A stretch of DNA of 64,000 nt from Maribacter spongiicola (GCF_004364165.1 NZ_SOAY01000011.1:372001-436000); one strand, 5' to 3'. Positions 51,030 through 61,688 are shown, numbered from the stretch's first letter. A program made the numbers and translations. The notes: generated from the sequence alone by a model not told the origin.

Positions 51030-52763
51030 ATGGAAACAGTAAAAGAGAAGAAAAAAAGTACAGATTCCAAGAAAGCTATAAAGATTTCTGGAGCAGAGGC
51101 AATAATTCATTGTTTGTTGGCCGAGGGGGTCGACACAATGTATGGTTACCCAGGTGGTGCTATTATGCCCGTCTATGACGAGCTATATAAATTTCAAGAT
51201 AAACTAACGCATATTCTTACAAGACACGAACAGGGTGCTACGCACGCTGCTCAAGGGTATGCTCGTGTTTCTGGTAGAGTTGGTGTTGCTATAGCAACTT
51301 CTGGACCTGGAGCGACAAATTTAGTTACTGGTCTTGCCGATGCGCAGATAGACTCTACTCCTATGGTTTGCATTACAGGTCAAGTTACAAGGCAACTGCT
51401 AGGTACAGATGCTTTTCAAGAAACTGATATTATTGGTATTTCTACCCCGGTAACGAAATGGAACTACCAAATAACCGAAGCTTCTGAAATTCCAGAAGTA
51501 ATGGCAAAGGCTTTTTATATTGCCAAATCTGGTAGACCCGGTCCCGTTTTAATTGATATCACTAAGAATGCTCAAATAGACAAGTTCGATTTCTCTTATA
51601 AGAAATGTACTGGTGTTCGAAGTTATAAGCCGGTTCCTAAACCAGAAATGAGTGCCATACAAGCAGCTGCCGATTTAATCAACAGTGCTAAAAAACCTTT
51701 TATCGTTTGGGGTCAAGGTGTAATTCTAGGTCAGGCTGAGAAAGAATTGAAAGAATTGGTTGAAAAAGCAAATATACCAGCGGCTTGGACTATTATGGGT
51801 GCTTCTGCCTTAGATACAGCTCACCCTTTAAATGTGGGTATGGTTGGTATGCACGGTAATTACGGTCCTAATCTAATGACCAACGAATGCGACTTATTGC
51901 TTGCCATAGGAATGCGTTTTGATGATCGTGTAACGGGTAGATTAGAAGATTACGCCAAACAGGCAAAGGTTATTCACTTTGAAATTGACCCTGCGGAGGT
52001 AAATAAAAATGTGCATGCTGATGTTGCCGTTTTGGGAAATTCAAAGGATACATTAGGCTTGATCTTGCCATTAATAAATGAAAATAAGCATGAAGCTTGG
52101 CACAACATATTCAAAGAGAAATATAAAATTGAGTACGATACGATTATAAAAAATGATATTCACCCAACTAAAGATGGTTTGACTATGGGTGAGGTAATCG
52201 AAGAAATCAATTTGGCTTCAAATAATAAGGCGGTTATTGTTTCTGATGTTGGTCAGCACCAAATGATTGCTTGTAGGTATGCTAAATTCTCTCAATCTAA
52301 AAGTAATATTACCTCTGGCGGATTAGGTACAATGGGCTTTGCTTTGCCAGCTGCAATAGGAGCAAAAATGGGTGCTATGGATAGGGAAGTAGTTGCTATT
52401 ATTGGCGATGGTGGTTTTCAAATGACCATTCAAGAATTAGGAGTTATTTTTCAACATAAAGTACCTGTAAAGATTGTTGTATTAAACAATGAGCATTTAG
52501 GTATGGTACGCCAATGGCAAGAATTGTTCTTTGAGAAAAGATATGCGTCGACCGTAATGGTAAATCCTGATTTTGTAAAAATAGCTGAAGGTTATAGCAT
52601 TGAAGCAAAACGAATTTCTGAACGTAAAGATTTAAAATCTACTATTCAAGAAATGATGGCTTCTAAAGAACCTTACTTTTTAGAAGTCAAGGTAGAACAA
52701 GAAGATAATGTTTTTCCAATGATCCCTTCTGGTGCTTCGGTTTCTGAGGTTAGATTGAAATAA
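51030..52763 (+). CDS. ilvB: Acetolactate synthase large (catalytic) subunit
   Basis: This is a 577-residue thiamine-diphosphate enzyme. The N-terminal pyrimidine-binding domain includes GYPGGAIMPVYDEL and RHEQGATHAAQGYAR with the catalytic Glu. A central FAD-binding domain follows. The C-terminal GDGGFQMTIQELGVIFQHKVPVKIVVLNNEHLGMVRQWQELF is the Mg/ThDP-binding motif. It condenses two pyruvates, or pyruvate and 2-oxobutyrate, for Val/Leu and Ile. Its regulatory subunit is not directly next to it but follows one gene later, which is unusual. Confidence 0.97.
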   Translation: METVKEKKKSTDSKKAIKISGAEAIIHCLLAEGVDTMYGYPGGAIMPVYDELYKFQDKLTHILTRHEQGATHAAQGYARVSGRVGVAIATSGPGATNLVTGLADAQIDSTPMVCITGQVTRQLLGTDAFQETDIIGISTPVTKWNYQITEASEIPEVMAKAFYIAKSGRPGPVLIDITKNAQIDKFDFSYKKCTGVRSYKPVPKPEMSAIQAAADLINSAKKPFIVWGQGVILGQAEKELKELVEKANIPAAWTIMGASALDTAHPLNVGMVGMHGNYGPNLMTNECDLLLAIGMRFDDRVTGRLEDYAKQAKVIHFEIDPAEVNKNVHADVAVLGNSKDTLGLILPLINENKHEAWHNIFKEKYKIEYDTIIKNDIHPTKDGLTMGEVIEEINLASNNKAVIVSDVGQHQMIACRYAKFSQSKSNITSGGLGTMGFALPAAIGAKMGAMDREVVAIIGDGGFQMTIQELGVIFQHKVPVKIVVLNNEHLGMVRQWQELFFEKRYASTVMVNPDFVKIAEGYSIEAKRISERKDLKSTIQEMMASKEPYFLEVKVEQEDNVFPMIPSGASVSEVRLK

Positions 52764-52780
52764 CGGTTACATATAATCTC

Positions 52781-53359
52781 ATGAACGATACTAACATACA
52801 GGACATTCCTAAAATACATACGGAGATAGCCCGTAAATCTGAGGAAATCGGATTTACGATGCCGTCAGACTTGTACGTTGGTAGCTTTCTCAAAACATTG
52901 ATTGCTTCAAAACCAAACGGTCGATTTTTAGAAATAGGAACTGGTATTGGTCTTAGCCTTTCTTGGATGATAGAAGGTATGGATGCTGATTCTAAATTAA
53001 TATCCGTAGATAACGATCAAGAGCTAATTTCTATTGCTACTAGTTATTTCGGCAATGATGATAGGGTTGAGGTTATTTGTAAAGATGGTACTGACTGGAT
53101 CAAGGAATATTCAGGTGCAAAATTTGATTTGATTTTTGCCGATGCCTGGCCAGGTAAGTATAGTGAGATCGATGAGGTTTTAGACTTGATTAAAGTTGGC
53201 GGATTTTACATTATTGATGATATGACAAAACAACCCAATTGGCCAGAAGGTCATGAGGATAATGTGATAGCTCTTACGGCATATTTAGAACAACGTGAAG
53301 ATTTACAATTGACCAAAATGAATTGGTCTACAGGCTTGATAATGGCCGTTAAGAAATAG
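52781..53359 (+). CDS. Class I SAM-dependent methyltransferase inside the ilv operon
   Basis: This 192-residue protein resembles the O-methyltransferase family 3/COMT-like fold. GRFLEIGTGIGLSLSWM is the SAM-binding motif I, LISVDNDQEL is motif II with the acidic ribose ligand, and FDLIFADAWPGKYSEIDEVLDLIKVGGFYIIDDM follows. It lies 17 bp after ilvB and 63 bp before ilvN, so it must be co-transcribed with branched-chain amino acid genes. The substrate is unknown. Position suggests a branched-chain intermediate or a coupled detoxification step, but this is speculation. Confidence 0.82.
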   Translation: MNDTNIQDIPKIHTEIARKSEEIGFTMPSDLYVGSFLKTLIASKPNGRFLEIGTGIGLSLSWMIEGMDADSKLISVDNDQELISIATSYFGNDDRVEVICKDGTDWIKEYSGAKFDLIFADAWPGKYSEIDEVLDLIKVGGFYIIDDMTKQPNWPEGHEDNVIALTAYLEQREDLQLTKMNWSTGLIMAVKK

Positions 53360-53422
53360 TATAGAATAATTATAATGACACCATAAAATCCTTTTGTAAA
53401 AAGGAATAGGTAATTAAAGCTT

Positions 53423-53941
53423 ATGGAAAATAAATGGTTTACAATATCGGTATATTCAGAAAATAATGTTGGATTACTGAACAGAATATCAGGTATATTT
53501 TTAAAGAGACATATTAATATAGAGAGTTTAAATGTCTCTAAATCAGAAATCGATGATGTTTCTAAATTTACGATTGTAGCTCATACAACAGAGAAATGGG
53601 TGCATAATATCGTCGGTCAGATCGAGAAGCAAATTGAAGTTATTAAAGCATATTACCATACTGATGATGAAACTATTTATCAAGAATCTGCTTTGTTCAA
53701 AATAGCATCGGGTCTTCTTTTTGACGAGCGTCAAATTCAGAACATCATAAAAGATAATAATGCACAGATTGTCACGGTATCCAGAGACTTTTTTGTTATC
53801 GCCAAAAGCGGTAGAAGAAATGAAATTGATGATATGCACGATCAACTAAAACCGTACGGCATTATGCAGTTTGTTCGCTCTGGCCGTATTTCGGTTACAA
53901 AAGATGAAATGAAAATTTCAGCGATACTAAAAGAATTTTAA
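53423..53941 (+). CDS. ilvN: Acetolactate synthase small (regulatory) subunit
   Basis: This is a 172-residue regulatory subunit. An ACT domain (about 1-75: WFTISVYSENNVGLLNRISGIFLKRHINIESLNVSKSE) is followed by a second ACT-like half. It activates IlvB and mediates feedback inhibition by valine. Length is as in the IlvH-type subunits. It is separated from ilvB by the methyltransferase gene and precedes ilvC by 39 bp. Confidence 0.94.
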   Translation: MENKWFTISVYSENNVGLLNRISGIFLKRHINIESLNVSKSEIDDVSKFTIVAHTTEKWVHNIVGQIEKQIEVIKAYYHTDDETIYQESALFKIASGLLFDERQIQNIIKDNNAQIVTVSRDFFVIAKSGRRNEIDDMHDQLKPYGIMQFVRSGRISVTKDEMKISAILKEF

Positions 53942-53980
53942 TAAAGAATCTAAACAATAATCAAATAAAGTAAATACAAA

Positions 53981-55456
53981 ATGGCCAATTATTTTAATAC
54001 GCTATCATTAAGAGATAAATTAACGCAACTTGGAAAATGCCGCTTCATGGATTCGTCTGAGTTTGCAGATGGTGTAAATGCTTTAAAAGGCAAAAAGATT
54101 GTTATCGTAGGTTGTGGGGCACAAGGGTTGAATCAAGGTTTGAACATGAGAGATTCTGGTTTAGATATTTCTTACACACTACGTGATGCTGCCATAAAAG
54201 AGAAAAGACAATCTTTTGTAAATGCATCTGAAAACGGATTCACAGTGGGTACTTACCAAGAATTGATACCTACTGCCGATGTTGTAATTAATCTTACTCC
54301 AGACAAGCAACATACTGCTGTTGTTAGCACGGTTATGCCATTAATGAAAAAAGGTGCAACGCTTTCTTATTCTCACGGTTTTAATATCGTTGAAGAAGGT
54401 ATGCAAATACGTGAAGATATTACGGTAATAATGGTTGCTCCAAAATGTCCGGGATCTGAGGTACGTGAAGAATATAAAAGAGGTTTTGGTGTACCAACAT
54501 TAATTGCGGTTCACCCAGATAACGATCCTCAAGGTAAAGGTTTAGAACAGGCCAAAGCTTATGCAGTTGGTACTGGTGGTGATAGAGCAGGTGTGTTGAT
54601 GTCTTCTTTTGTTGCTGAAGTAAAATCAGATTTAATGGGAGAGCAGACTATTCTTTGTGGTTTGTTACAAACAGGTTCTATTCTTTGTTTCGATAAAATG
54701 ATCGAGAAGGGAATTGATGCAGGTTATGCTTCTAAATTGATACAGTACGGATGGGAAACTATTACAGAGGGTATGAAATATGGTGGAATCACTCACATGA
54801 TGGATCGTCTTTCAAATCCTTCAAAAGTGAAGGCATTTGAACTTTCGGAAGAATTAAAAGATATTATGCGTCCATTGTTTCAAAAGCATATGGATGATAT
54901 TATGACCGGTCATTTCTCAAAAACAATGATGGAAGATTGGGCAAATGATGATAAAAACTTATTAACGTGGAGAGCTGCAACGGGTGAAACTGCTTTCGAG
55001 AAAACTCCTGCAGGTAGTCAAGAAATTACCGAGCAAGAGTTTTATGACAACGGAGTTTTAATGGTAGCCATGGTTAGAGCTGGTGTTGAATTGGCTTTTG
55101 AGGCTATGACTGAGTCTGGTATTATTGCAGAATCTGCTTACTACGAGTCTTTACATGAAACTCCCTTAATTGCGAACACCATCGCTCGTAAGAAATTGTT
55201 TGAAATGAACCGTGTTATTTCTGATACTGCAGAATATGGTTGCTATTTGTTTGATCATGCATGTAAGCCTTTATTAACAGATTTCATGAAGGGTATAGAT
55301 ACAGATGTTATTGGTACAAACTTCTCTGGAGATATTGATAACGACGTTGATAATGCACAGCTAATTGCTATAAACAAAGCATTACGTACGCATCCGGTAG
55401 AGATTGTTGGTACACGTTTACGTGAGTCAATGACAGCTATGAAACCTATCGTATAG
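53981..55456 (+). CDS. ilvC: Ketol-acid reductoisomerase, class II
   Basis: This is a 491-residue enzyme. Length and the duplicated helical C-terminal domain mark the long class II form, as in E. coli. The NADPH-binding Rossmann motif is [26 protein letters not shown], and [24 protein letters not shown] is conserved. It rearranges and reduces acetolactate or acetohydroxybutyrate, needing Mg2+. It is followed by a 157 bp gap that can form nested RNA helices before ilvA. Confidence 0.97.
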   Translation: MANYFNTLSLRDKLTQLGKCRFMDSSEFADGVNALKGKKIVIVGCGAQGLNQGLNMRDSGLDISYTLRDAAIKEKRQSFVNASENGFTVGTYQELIPTADVVINLTPDKQHTAVVSTVMPLMKKGATLSYSHGFNIVEEGMQIREDITVIMVAPKCPGSEVREEYKRGFGVPTLIAVHPDNDPQGKGLEQAKAYAVGTGGDRAGVLMSSFVAEVKSDLMGEQTILCGLLQTGSILCFDKMIEKGIDAGYASKLIQYGWETITEGMKYGGITHMMDRLSNPSKVKAFELSEELKDIMRPLFQKHMDDIMTGHFSKTMMEDWANDDKNLLTWRAATGETAFEKTPAGSQEITEQEFYDNGVLMVAMVRAGVELAFEAMTESGIIAESAYYESLHETPLIANTIARKKLFEMNRVISDTAEYGCYLFDHACKPLLTDFMKGIDTDVIGTNFSGDIDNDVDNAQLIAINKALRTHPVEIVGTRLRESMTAMKPIV

Positions 55457-55482
55457 ATTTATAATCTTTTATAGATATACCG

Positions 55483-55563
55483 ATTGTCCGGTTGAGTGCC
55501 TCTTAAAATTTGTAATCCTTTGTGGTATTACAGTTTCTAAAGAGCTGCCCTTAAACGGACAAT
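55483..55563 (+). ncRNA. Candidate structured RNA between ilvC and ilvA
   Basis: Three nested helices: ATTGTCCG (55483-55490) with CGGACAAT (55556-55563), CTCTT (55500-55504) with AAGAG (55540-55544), and TGTAAT (55511-55516) with ATTACA (55527-55532) closing a 10-base loop. No T tract follows, so it is not a simple terminator. It could adjust ilvA translation or RNA processing. Function is unknown. Confidence 0.45.
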
Positions 55564-55613
55564 TTAGGTTTTATACTAGTTTTCAAAAAAATCAATAATA
55601 GAAATCAAATAAT

Positions 55614-56879
55614 ATGAAAGGGACAAAGCCAGTATATTTTCCTAAATTAGATGATGTACTACAAGCTGCTCTGACCATTTCTGAAATTTCAGAAGTAACT
55701 CCGCTAACAGATAGTATTAGACTATCAAAACAGTTTAATTGTCAAGTACGATTAAAACGAGAAGATTTACAAAGAGTACGTTCGTATAAAATTAGGGGAG
55801 CTTTCAATAAAATAAGCTCTTTAACTGGAGAAGAACGCGCTAAAGGTGTTATTTGTGCCAGTGCAGGAAACCATGCACAGGGTGTTGCTTTTGCATGTTT
55901 TCACTTAAAAATTAAAGGGACTATTTATATGCCATCGGTAACGCCAAAACAAAAGGTTGAACAGACAAAACTTTTTGGTGGCGAATGGGTAGAAATTGTT
56001 TTGGAAGGCGATACGTTTGATGATGCTTCTTTGGCTGCAAGATCCTATGGTGATAAACACGAAAAGATATTTGTGCATCCGTTCGATGATCCTAAAATTA
56101 TAGAAGGTCAGGCTACTGTCGGACTTGAGTTAATTTCTCAATCAAAAGCACCCATAGATTACCTTTTTGTATGCATTGGCGGTGGAGGTCTAGCATCTGG
56201 ACTCATTAGTGTTTTTAGTGAGCTTTCGCCGGATACAAAAATTATTGGCGTTGAACCTAAAGGTGCTCCATCTATGAAAACGTCTATAGAAGCAGGAGAG
56301 GTAGTTGCGCTTGATCATATTGATAAATTTATTGATGGCGCAGCGGTCAAAAAAGTAGGTAGCTTAACCTATGCCATCTGTAATTATTATTTAGATAATA
56401 TGATTACGGTCGACGAAGGCAAAGCTTGCCAAACTATTCTAGATCTCTATAATAGAGATGCTATTGTGGTAGAACCTGCAGGTGCTTTATCGATTGCAGC
56501 TTTAGATGATTATAAAGAAGAAATTGCTGGTAAAAATGTAGTGTGTATTATTGGCGGAAGTAATAATGACATTACTAGAACGGCAGAAATAAAGGAAAGA
56601 GCATTGCTATATGGAAAATTAAAGCACTACTTTATCATTAGGTTCCCGCAAAGACCTGGAGCCTTAAAAGAGTTTGTGGTAGATATTTTAGGACCTACGG
56701 ATGACATTACCCATTTTGAATATTCTAAGAAATCTAGCAGGGAAAATGCACCTGCAGTAGTAGGTATTGAGCTGAAAAACCCTGAAGATTTAAAGCCTTT
56801 GATTGAACGTATGAAAACAAACAATTTTTATGGCGATTATATAAATGATAAACCAGATTTGTTTGAATATTTGGTTTAA
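55614..56879 (+). CDS. ilvA: Threonine ammonia-lyase (threonine dehydratase), biosynthetic
   Basis: This 421-residue PLP enzyme makes 2-oxobutyrate from threonine for isoleucine. KREDLQRVRSYKIRGAFNKI carries the PLP lysine, ASAGNHAQGVAFAC binds the cofactor phosphate, and CIGGGGLASGL is the glycine loop. The C-terminal about 85 residues (HYFIIRFPQRPGALKEFV) form a single ACT-like regulatory domain, shorter than the double domain of E. coli IlvA. It ends the ilv gene group. Feedback by isoleucine is likely. Confidence 0.95.
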   Translation: MKGTKPVYFPKLDDVLQAALTISEISEVTPLTDSIRLSKQFNCQVRLKREDLQRVRSYKIRGAFNKISSLTGEERAKGVICASAGNHAQGVAFACFHLKIKGTIYMPSVTPKQKVEQTKLFGGEWVEIVLEGDTFDDASLAARSYGDKHEKIFVHPFDDPKIIEGQATVGLELISQSKAPIDYLFVCIGGGGLASGLISVFSELSPDTKIIGVEPKGAPSMKTSIEAGEVVALDHIDKFIDGAAVKKVGSLTYAICNYYLDNMITVDEGKACQTILDLYNRDAIVVEPAGALSIAALDDYKEEIAGKNVVCIIGGSNNDITRTAEIKERALLYGKLKHYFIIRFPQRPGALKEFVVDILGPTDDITHFEYSKKSSRENAPAVVGIELKNPEDLKPLIERMKTNNFYGDYINDKPDLFEYLV

Positions 56880-56970
56880 ACTACTTTTAATATATTAGAT
56901 TCAATTTCTAGTTATTTATAGAAATCAATCCTAAGTACGATTATCAATCATAGTGTAAAATATAAAAGAA

Positions 56971-58557
56971 ATGAGTGATATTAAAATTCCAGAAGAATTT
57001 CAGATTACATCAACAATAGACCAAAAGCATTATTTGGTCAACGGAGAATTAAAGGAATGGAAGGGTGAAACTACAGAAGTATTTTCTACTATTTCTTCAA
57101 CTAAAGAATACAAGCCAACATTATTAGGTAGTATTCCAGATCTACAAGAGGCAGAAGCATTAGATGCTTTAAACGGAGCATTAAAGGCCTATGATAAGGG
57201 AAAGGGAATTTGGCCAACCATGCATGTGAAAGACCGTATTGAATGTATGGAGGTTTTTGTTACAAAAATGAAGACCAAAAGAGAAGAAGTGGTTAATTTG
57301 CTCATGTGGGAAATTGGTAAGTCTTTACCAGACTCTCAAAAAGAATTTGATCGTACGGTAGAGTATATTGAAGATACCATTGAAGATTATAAGCAGCTAG
57401 ATCGTGATGCTGCTAAGTTTACGAAACACGATGGTGTGTATGCGCATATTAAAAGAGGACCGTTAGGGGTTGTTTTATGTTTAGGACCTTATAACTACCC
57501 GTTGAACGAAACTTTTGCATTGTTGATTCCTGCAATTATCATGGGAAACACCACCATATTTAAGCCTGCAAAACATGGCGTTTTATTAATTACTCCGCTT
57601 TTAGAAGCTTTTCAAACTAGTTTTCCAAAAGGGGTAGTCAATGTAATTTTCGGTAGAGGTAGAACTGTTGCTGCGCCAATTATGCAAACAGGTAAAGTAG
57701 ATGTACTTGCTTTAATTGGTAATAGTAAATCTGCAAATGCCCTACAAGATCAACACCCTAAAAGTAACAGACTGCGTTTGGTATTAGGTTTGGAAGCAAA
57801 AAACCCTGCAATCATTTTACCAGATGCTGATTTAGATTTAACCATAAATGAATGTTTAGCTGGTACGCTTTCTTTTAATGGTCAACGTTGCACGGCATTA
57901 AAAGTGGTGTATGTTCATGAAGAAATTAGGTCTAAATTCAATGAAAGCTTCGCTAGAAAGGTAGATGAGTTAAAATTTGGAAATCCGTGGGAAGATGGAG
58001 TGAAATTAACTCCACTGCCTGAACCAGATAAGGCCGCTTATATTCAAGGTTTAATTGATGATGCACTTTCTAAAGGAGCAAAGATTATCAATAAAAAAGG
58101 AGGGAAGCATTTTGATAATTTTATATGGCCTGCAGTCCTATATCCGGTAACGAAAGACATGCGTGTGTACCAAGAAGAGCAATTCGGACCCATTATACCC
58201 ATCGTACCTTTTACAGATATCGAAGAGCCTTTAGATGATATGGCAGAAAGCAACTATGGCCAACAAGTAAGCTTGTTTGGTAAAGATGTGTATGCACTTT
58301 CTCCGTTAATAGATACTTTGGTGAATTTAGTTTGTCGTGTTAACTTAAACAGTTCTTGCCAGAGAGGACCAGATGTATATCCTTTCACCGGAAGAAAAGA
58401 TTCTGCACAAGCAACCTTAAGTGTTCATGATGCGTTGCGTTCGTTCTCTATTAGAACTTTTGTAGCGTTCAAAGACAATGAATTGAATACCGAAATTATT
58501 CAGAATTTATTAGAAGCTAAGCTTTCTAATTTTGTAAGTACAGATTATATATTATAA
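56971..58557 (+). CDS. gapN: NADP-dependent glyceraldehyde-3-phosphate dehydrogenase (non-phosphorylating, GapN-type)
   Basis: This 528-residue protein belongs to the aldehyde dehydrogenase superfamily. The cofactor region [32 protein letters not shown] and GNSKSANAL fit GapN. The general base is Glu275 in [11 protein letters not shown], and the nucleophile is Cys307 in [13 protein letters not shown], with [23 protein letters not shown] later. It oxidises glyceraldehyde-3-phosphate directly to 3-phosphoglycerate, making NADPH but no ATP. It is monocistronic and ends at a strong terminator. Confidence 0.9.
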   Translation: MSDIKIPEEFQITSTIDQKHYLVNGELKEWKGETTEVFSTISSTKEYKPTLLGSIPDLQEAEALDALNGALKAYDKGKGIWPTMHVKDRIECMEVFVTKMKTKREEVVNLLMWEIGKSLPDSQKEFDRTVEYIEDTIEDYKQLDRDAAKFTKHDGVYAHIKRGPLGVVLCLGPYNYPLNETFALLIPAIIMGNTTIFKPAKHGVLLITPLLEAFQTSFPKGVVNVIFGRGRTVAAPIMQTGKVDVLALIGNSKSANALQDQHPKSNRLRLVLGLEAKNPAIILPDADLDLTINECLAGTLSFNGQRCTALKVVYVHEEIRSKFNESFARKVDELKFGNPWEDGVKLTPLPEPDKAAYIQGLIDDALSKGAKIINKKGGKHFDNFIWPAVLYPVTKDMRVYQEEQFGPIIPIVPFTDIEEPLDDMAESNYGQQVSLFGKDVYALSPLIDTLVNLVCRVNLNSSCQRGPDVYPFTGRKDSAQATLSVHDALRSFSIRTFVAFKDNELNTEIIQNLLEAKLSNFVSTDYIL

Positions 58558-58578
58558 TAGTACATAGTTAAGACTATA

Positions 58579-58616
58579 AAAAACCTCTCCTATTAATTAG
58601 GGGAGGTTTCTTTTTT
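58579..58616. terminator. Bidirectional terminator between gapN and the TPR-like gene
   Basis: AAACCTCTCCTA (58581-58592) pairs with TAGGGGAGGTTT (58598-58609) with one G-U, loop TTAAT. TTTTTT follows on the plus strand, and a T run follows on the minus strand. The stop codon of the leftward gene (58593-58595) lies in the loop. Confidence 0.9.
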
Positions 58617-59231
58617 ACAGTTGCTGCTGATCTCATTTGCTCTTTCTAAACCTGAGTAAGGGTAATATGGTATCGTTTGCTCTTCTTTATTGAATAATAT
58701 AATGGCACGTTCAACATCTTCGCAATAGGGAGCGATAGATTTACCAAAGAATTTTGCTGTTCCCATATCCCATTCCGTTTTTCCTAATAATACTCTTGGG
58801 TTGTTTGGTGCTATATCTTGTGCTTTTTGATAGATAGCCACGTTTTCACCCGATAAGGTCATACCGTATTTTGCACCGTCAAAAGCAATGTATGCTGTAT
58901 TTAAAAGGGCATAAGAAATCATTATTTCTGGGTTGTCTTGCGATATTACCGATGCGTTGTCTAGAAAGCCTTTTGCTCTGGTTAGTTTGGAAGTTAATAG
59001 TGCTTCATCTTTTAATCCAAAACTGCTTATTATTTCTATTAATCCGGCATAATATGATGGTAACCAGTTATCGGTTTCTGCAGCCGCTATTCTTTCAAAT
59101 AGTTGTATGGCTTCTGTATTTTTTTGTTGCTCCCATAAGGCAAATGCCTCATTCATCCCTTTTTCATAAGGTGTTTGGGCATTTAAGCTAAATGTAAAAA
59201 TAAACGTGGCAATTAATAGAAGTGATTTCAT
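58593..59231 (-). CDS. Exported TPR-like protein
   Basis: This is a 212-residue protein with a signal peptide (MKSLLLIATFIFTFSLNAQ). The mature part has helix pairs spaced like TPR repeats (ALWEQQKNTEAIQLFERIAAAETDNWLPSYYAGL, ENVAIYQKAQDIAPNNPRVLLGKTEW). The location is probably periplasmic. It lies 110 bp downstream of the TonB receptor in the same direction and may be co-expressed. No specific function is known. Its stop lies within the shared terminator hairpin. Confidence 0.8.
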   Translation of the reverse strand: MKSLLLIATFIFTFSLNAQTPYEKGMNEAFALWEQQKNTEAIQLFERIAAAETDNWLPSYYAGLIEIISSFGLKDEALLTSKLTRAKGFLDNASVISQDNPEIMISYALLNTAYIAFDGAKYGMTLSGENVAIYQKAQDIAPNNPRVLLGKTEWDMGTAKFFGKSIAPYCEDVERAIILFNKEEQTIPYYPYSGLERANEISSNCKKETSPN

Positions 59232-59341
59232 GATGTATAGTTTTTTGATGTTATTTATTGTTATTCAAATATCTTTTTATTCCCTCGTATTTGATAAAAT
59301 AGATGACCCAGTTGTAGGTTTTTTGTAGTGAACTGTAATTT

Positions 59342-61495
59342 TTAAAGGTTATCTAGTTGATTGTCATCTTTATTGTCACTTATCGTCCAAAAGAAACCAA
59401 TGAAAAAGAAACGGTCTGTTGCAGGTGTAATGGTTCTTCTATCAAACATTCCATCTATATTGGCTTGGCTGGCGTATTGATATCCGTTTACATTTTTAGT
59501 TCCTAATACGTTACTTACAGATAGATATAATATTTTCTGCGGACTGATTAAATAAGCATAGTTGGCATTCAACGAATTGAAGCTTTTTGCCTGTTCGGTT
59601 AAGAATCCTCCTTTATTTGGGTCGGTATAGCTGCGACCCGAAGCATAATTATAACTCAAACCTACTTGGCTTTTCCAATCTTCTATCCATCGCTTTAAAA
59701 CTAAAGATGCATTGTGTTTTGAAGCAAAATCAGGCGTAGCAGATGTTGGGTAGTTCTGGTAGTCCCTTTCAGTATCTAAGTAAGAGTACGACATCCAATA
59801 CTCTGTATTTTTGATTGATTTATTATCCCTCCAGAAAATATCCAATCCTTTTGCAAATCCACTTCCAGAGTTATTATAGGAAGAAGTTGGCAGTGCGAAC
59901 GGAGTATCATATTTTACTAAGTCTCCGTAATTTTTGTAGTATGCTTCAGCTCTAAAAATCTGTTTGTTTTTTACATATTGATAGTTGGCAATGTAATGGG
60001 TAGTATTCTCGGCAGTAAAATCAGAATTATATTTCAAGTAATCATTCTTCGGGTTTTGAAAGAACTCACCATATGCTAATGAGAATTGCGAGTTTGAGCC
60101 GGCTTTGTATGCTAATGATAATCTTGGTGAAATATTAAGCTCTTGCAATAGCTCAGAGTATTCTCCTCTAATTCCAATTTTAGTGGCGAATTTTTTGGAG
60201 AAGAAAATATCAGTCTCAACAAAACTGCTGAAAATATTATTATCGAATTCAAAATCATTTTCAAAGATAACATCTTGGTAGTCTTCTGTAAAATTGGTTA
60301 TGAAATATTCTGCACCAAAGTTTAATTTATAGCGACTAGAAAAAAACTTTTTGAAAGCGATTTTTAGATGTGCTGAGTTTTCAACATCTGTAATGTCAGA
60401 ATTATTATATTTTATTTCAGAGCGGTCATTGGCGAAACTTACTCCTGTGGCAATGCTCCAGTCTTTTTCTAAGAAATCTTGGTAAGACGTGTTGATGTAG
60501 AGATTTCTATTTTTAAGTCCGAAGCGAATACCATCTACTTCATTAATATCTTCTTGTGTTAAGTCAAAATTTACTGAACTATAGGCTCCGTAAACCTTTA
60601 GTAACCCGTCGTTATTGAATTTATATCGATACACAGCTTCTCCACCGATAGATTCAATAGGCTTGTGCCATTCATTATTATCAGGATACAGATTTTGATA
60701 AGGCGCTAAATTTATATAAGATGTGTTTAAACTCAGAGAACTCTTCTTCCATTTTTGGGTATTCCCAAGTCCTAGTCCCACAGTCATTATAGAAATTTCA
60801 GTTTTTTCTTCTTGTGGTTCACTTATACTATTTAAAAGTAGAACACTTGATAATGCTTGCCCGTATTCAGCTGAGTAACCACCTGTTGAAAATGTTATCC
60901 CCTTAAATAAGAAAGGAGATAATCTACCTCTTGACGGAATGTTATTTGCAGAAGGGGAGTAGGGCGTAAATACGCGCATATCATCTACAAAAATCTGAGT
61001 TTCTTCGGCATCACCACCTCTTACGAATAATCTACCATCTTCTGCTACGTTCGAGGTTCCCGGCAAGGTTTGTAATGCTCCCACGAAATCTCCAAGTGCT
61101 CCTGCAGTAGTTACAATATCTAGGGGTTTTAATGCTGTTACTTTGGCATTATCTCCAGCATTGAAGGTTCCGGCATTTACGGTAACGGCATCTAAGGTAT
61201 TTACATCATCTTTAAGTTTAATTGTAATGCCCTTAAAGCTAGTGATGTCGGCAGATTTGGAATAGGGCTCAAATGAAATTGATGATGCAATCAATGTTTG
61301 TGTACCAGCGGTAGTAGTTTCAAAAGAGAATAGCCCTTCATCATTTGTAGCAGTACCATCATAAGTACCGTTTAGATACACGTTGGCACCCATAATGGGT
61401 ATGCCCTGTTGGTCAATGACTTTACCTGAAATAGTGGATTGAGCAAATAAATTATAACTGCAAAAGGTAAGTAATAAAAATAATAGCGTCTTCAT
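59342..61495 (-). CDS. TonB-dependent receptor with carboxypeptidase-regulatory-like domain
   Basis: This is a 717-residue outer-membrane protein. A signal peptide (about 1-18) precedes a CarboxypepD_reg_2-like domain (about 20-95: STISGKVIDQQGIPIMGANVYLNGTYDG). The Plug (about 115-220: RLFVRGGDAEETQIFVDDMRVF) is followed by a beta-barrel. It is shorter than SusC-type receptors and lacks an STN domain. No SusD or DUF4249 partner is adjacent; the exported TPR-like gene follows. Substrate is unknown; small receptors like this often import metal chelates or vitamins. Confidence 0.92.
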   Translation of the reverse strand: MKTLLFLLLTFCSYNLFAQSTISGKVIDQQGIPIMGANVYLNGTYDGTATNDEGLFSFETTTAGTQTLIASSISFEPYSKSADITSFKGITIKLKDDVNTLDAVTVNAGTFNAGDNAKVTALKPLDIVTTAGALGDFVGALQTLPGTSNVAEDGRLFVRGGDAEETQIFVDDMRVFTPYSPSANNIPSRGRLSPFLFKGITFSTGGYSAEYGQALSSVLLLNSISEPQEEKTEISIMTVGLGLGNTQKWKKSSLSLNTSYINLAPYQNLYPDNNEWHKPIESIGGEAVYRYKFNNDGLLKVYGAYSSVNFDLTQEDINEVDGIRFGLKNRNLYINTSYQDFLEKDWSIATGVSFANDRSEIKYNNSDITDVENSAHLKIAFKKFFSSRYKLNFGAEYFITNFTEDYQDVIFENDFEFDNNIFSSFVETDIFFSKKFATKIGIRGEYSELLQELNISPRLSLAYKAGSNSQFSLAYGEFFQNPKNDYLKYNSDFTAENTTHYIANYQYVKNKQIFRAEAYYKNYGDLVKYDTPFALPTSSYNNSGSGFAKGLDIFWRDNKSIKNTEYWMSYSYLDTERDYQNYPTSATPDFASKHNASLVLKRWIEDWKSQVGLSYNYASGRSYTDPNKGGFLTEQAKSFNSLNANYAYLISPQKILYLSVSNVLGTKNVNGYQYASQANIDGMFDRRTITPATDRFFFIGFFWTISDNKDDNQLDNL

Positions 61496-61659
61496 TGTTG
61501 ATTATATTTTGATTGATGCCACAAATATGAATCGTTCTTTAAGGTTTCAATAAATTGGTTTTCTCAATTGTAGATTTTCTCTACTGAATTGGTGAAATTC
61601 ACTATGAAGGGAAATTTAAGGAGGTTAATTTTTTACAGATATATGGTAATTAATGAGAG

Positions 61660-61688
61660 TTGTTAACGACATATGCGTTCTAACTTTG
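61660..61688 (+). promoter_or_regulatory. Promoter of the MFS exporter gene
   Basis: TTG (61660-61662), 18 bases, TAACTTTG (61681-61688): an exact match to the Bacteroidota TTG-N(17-23)-TAnnTTTG consensus, 55 bp before the ATG at 61744. Confidence 0.7.
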
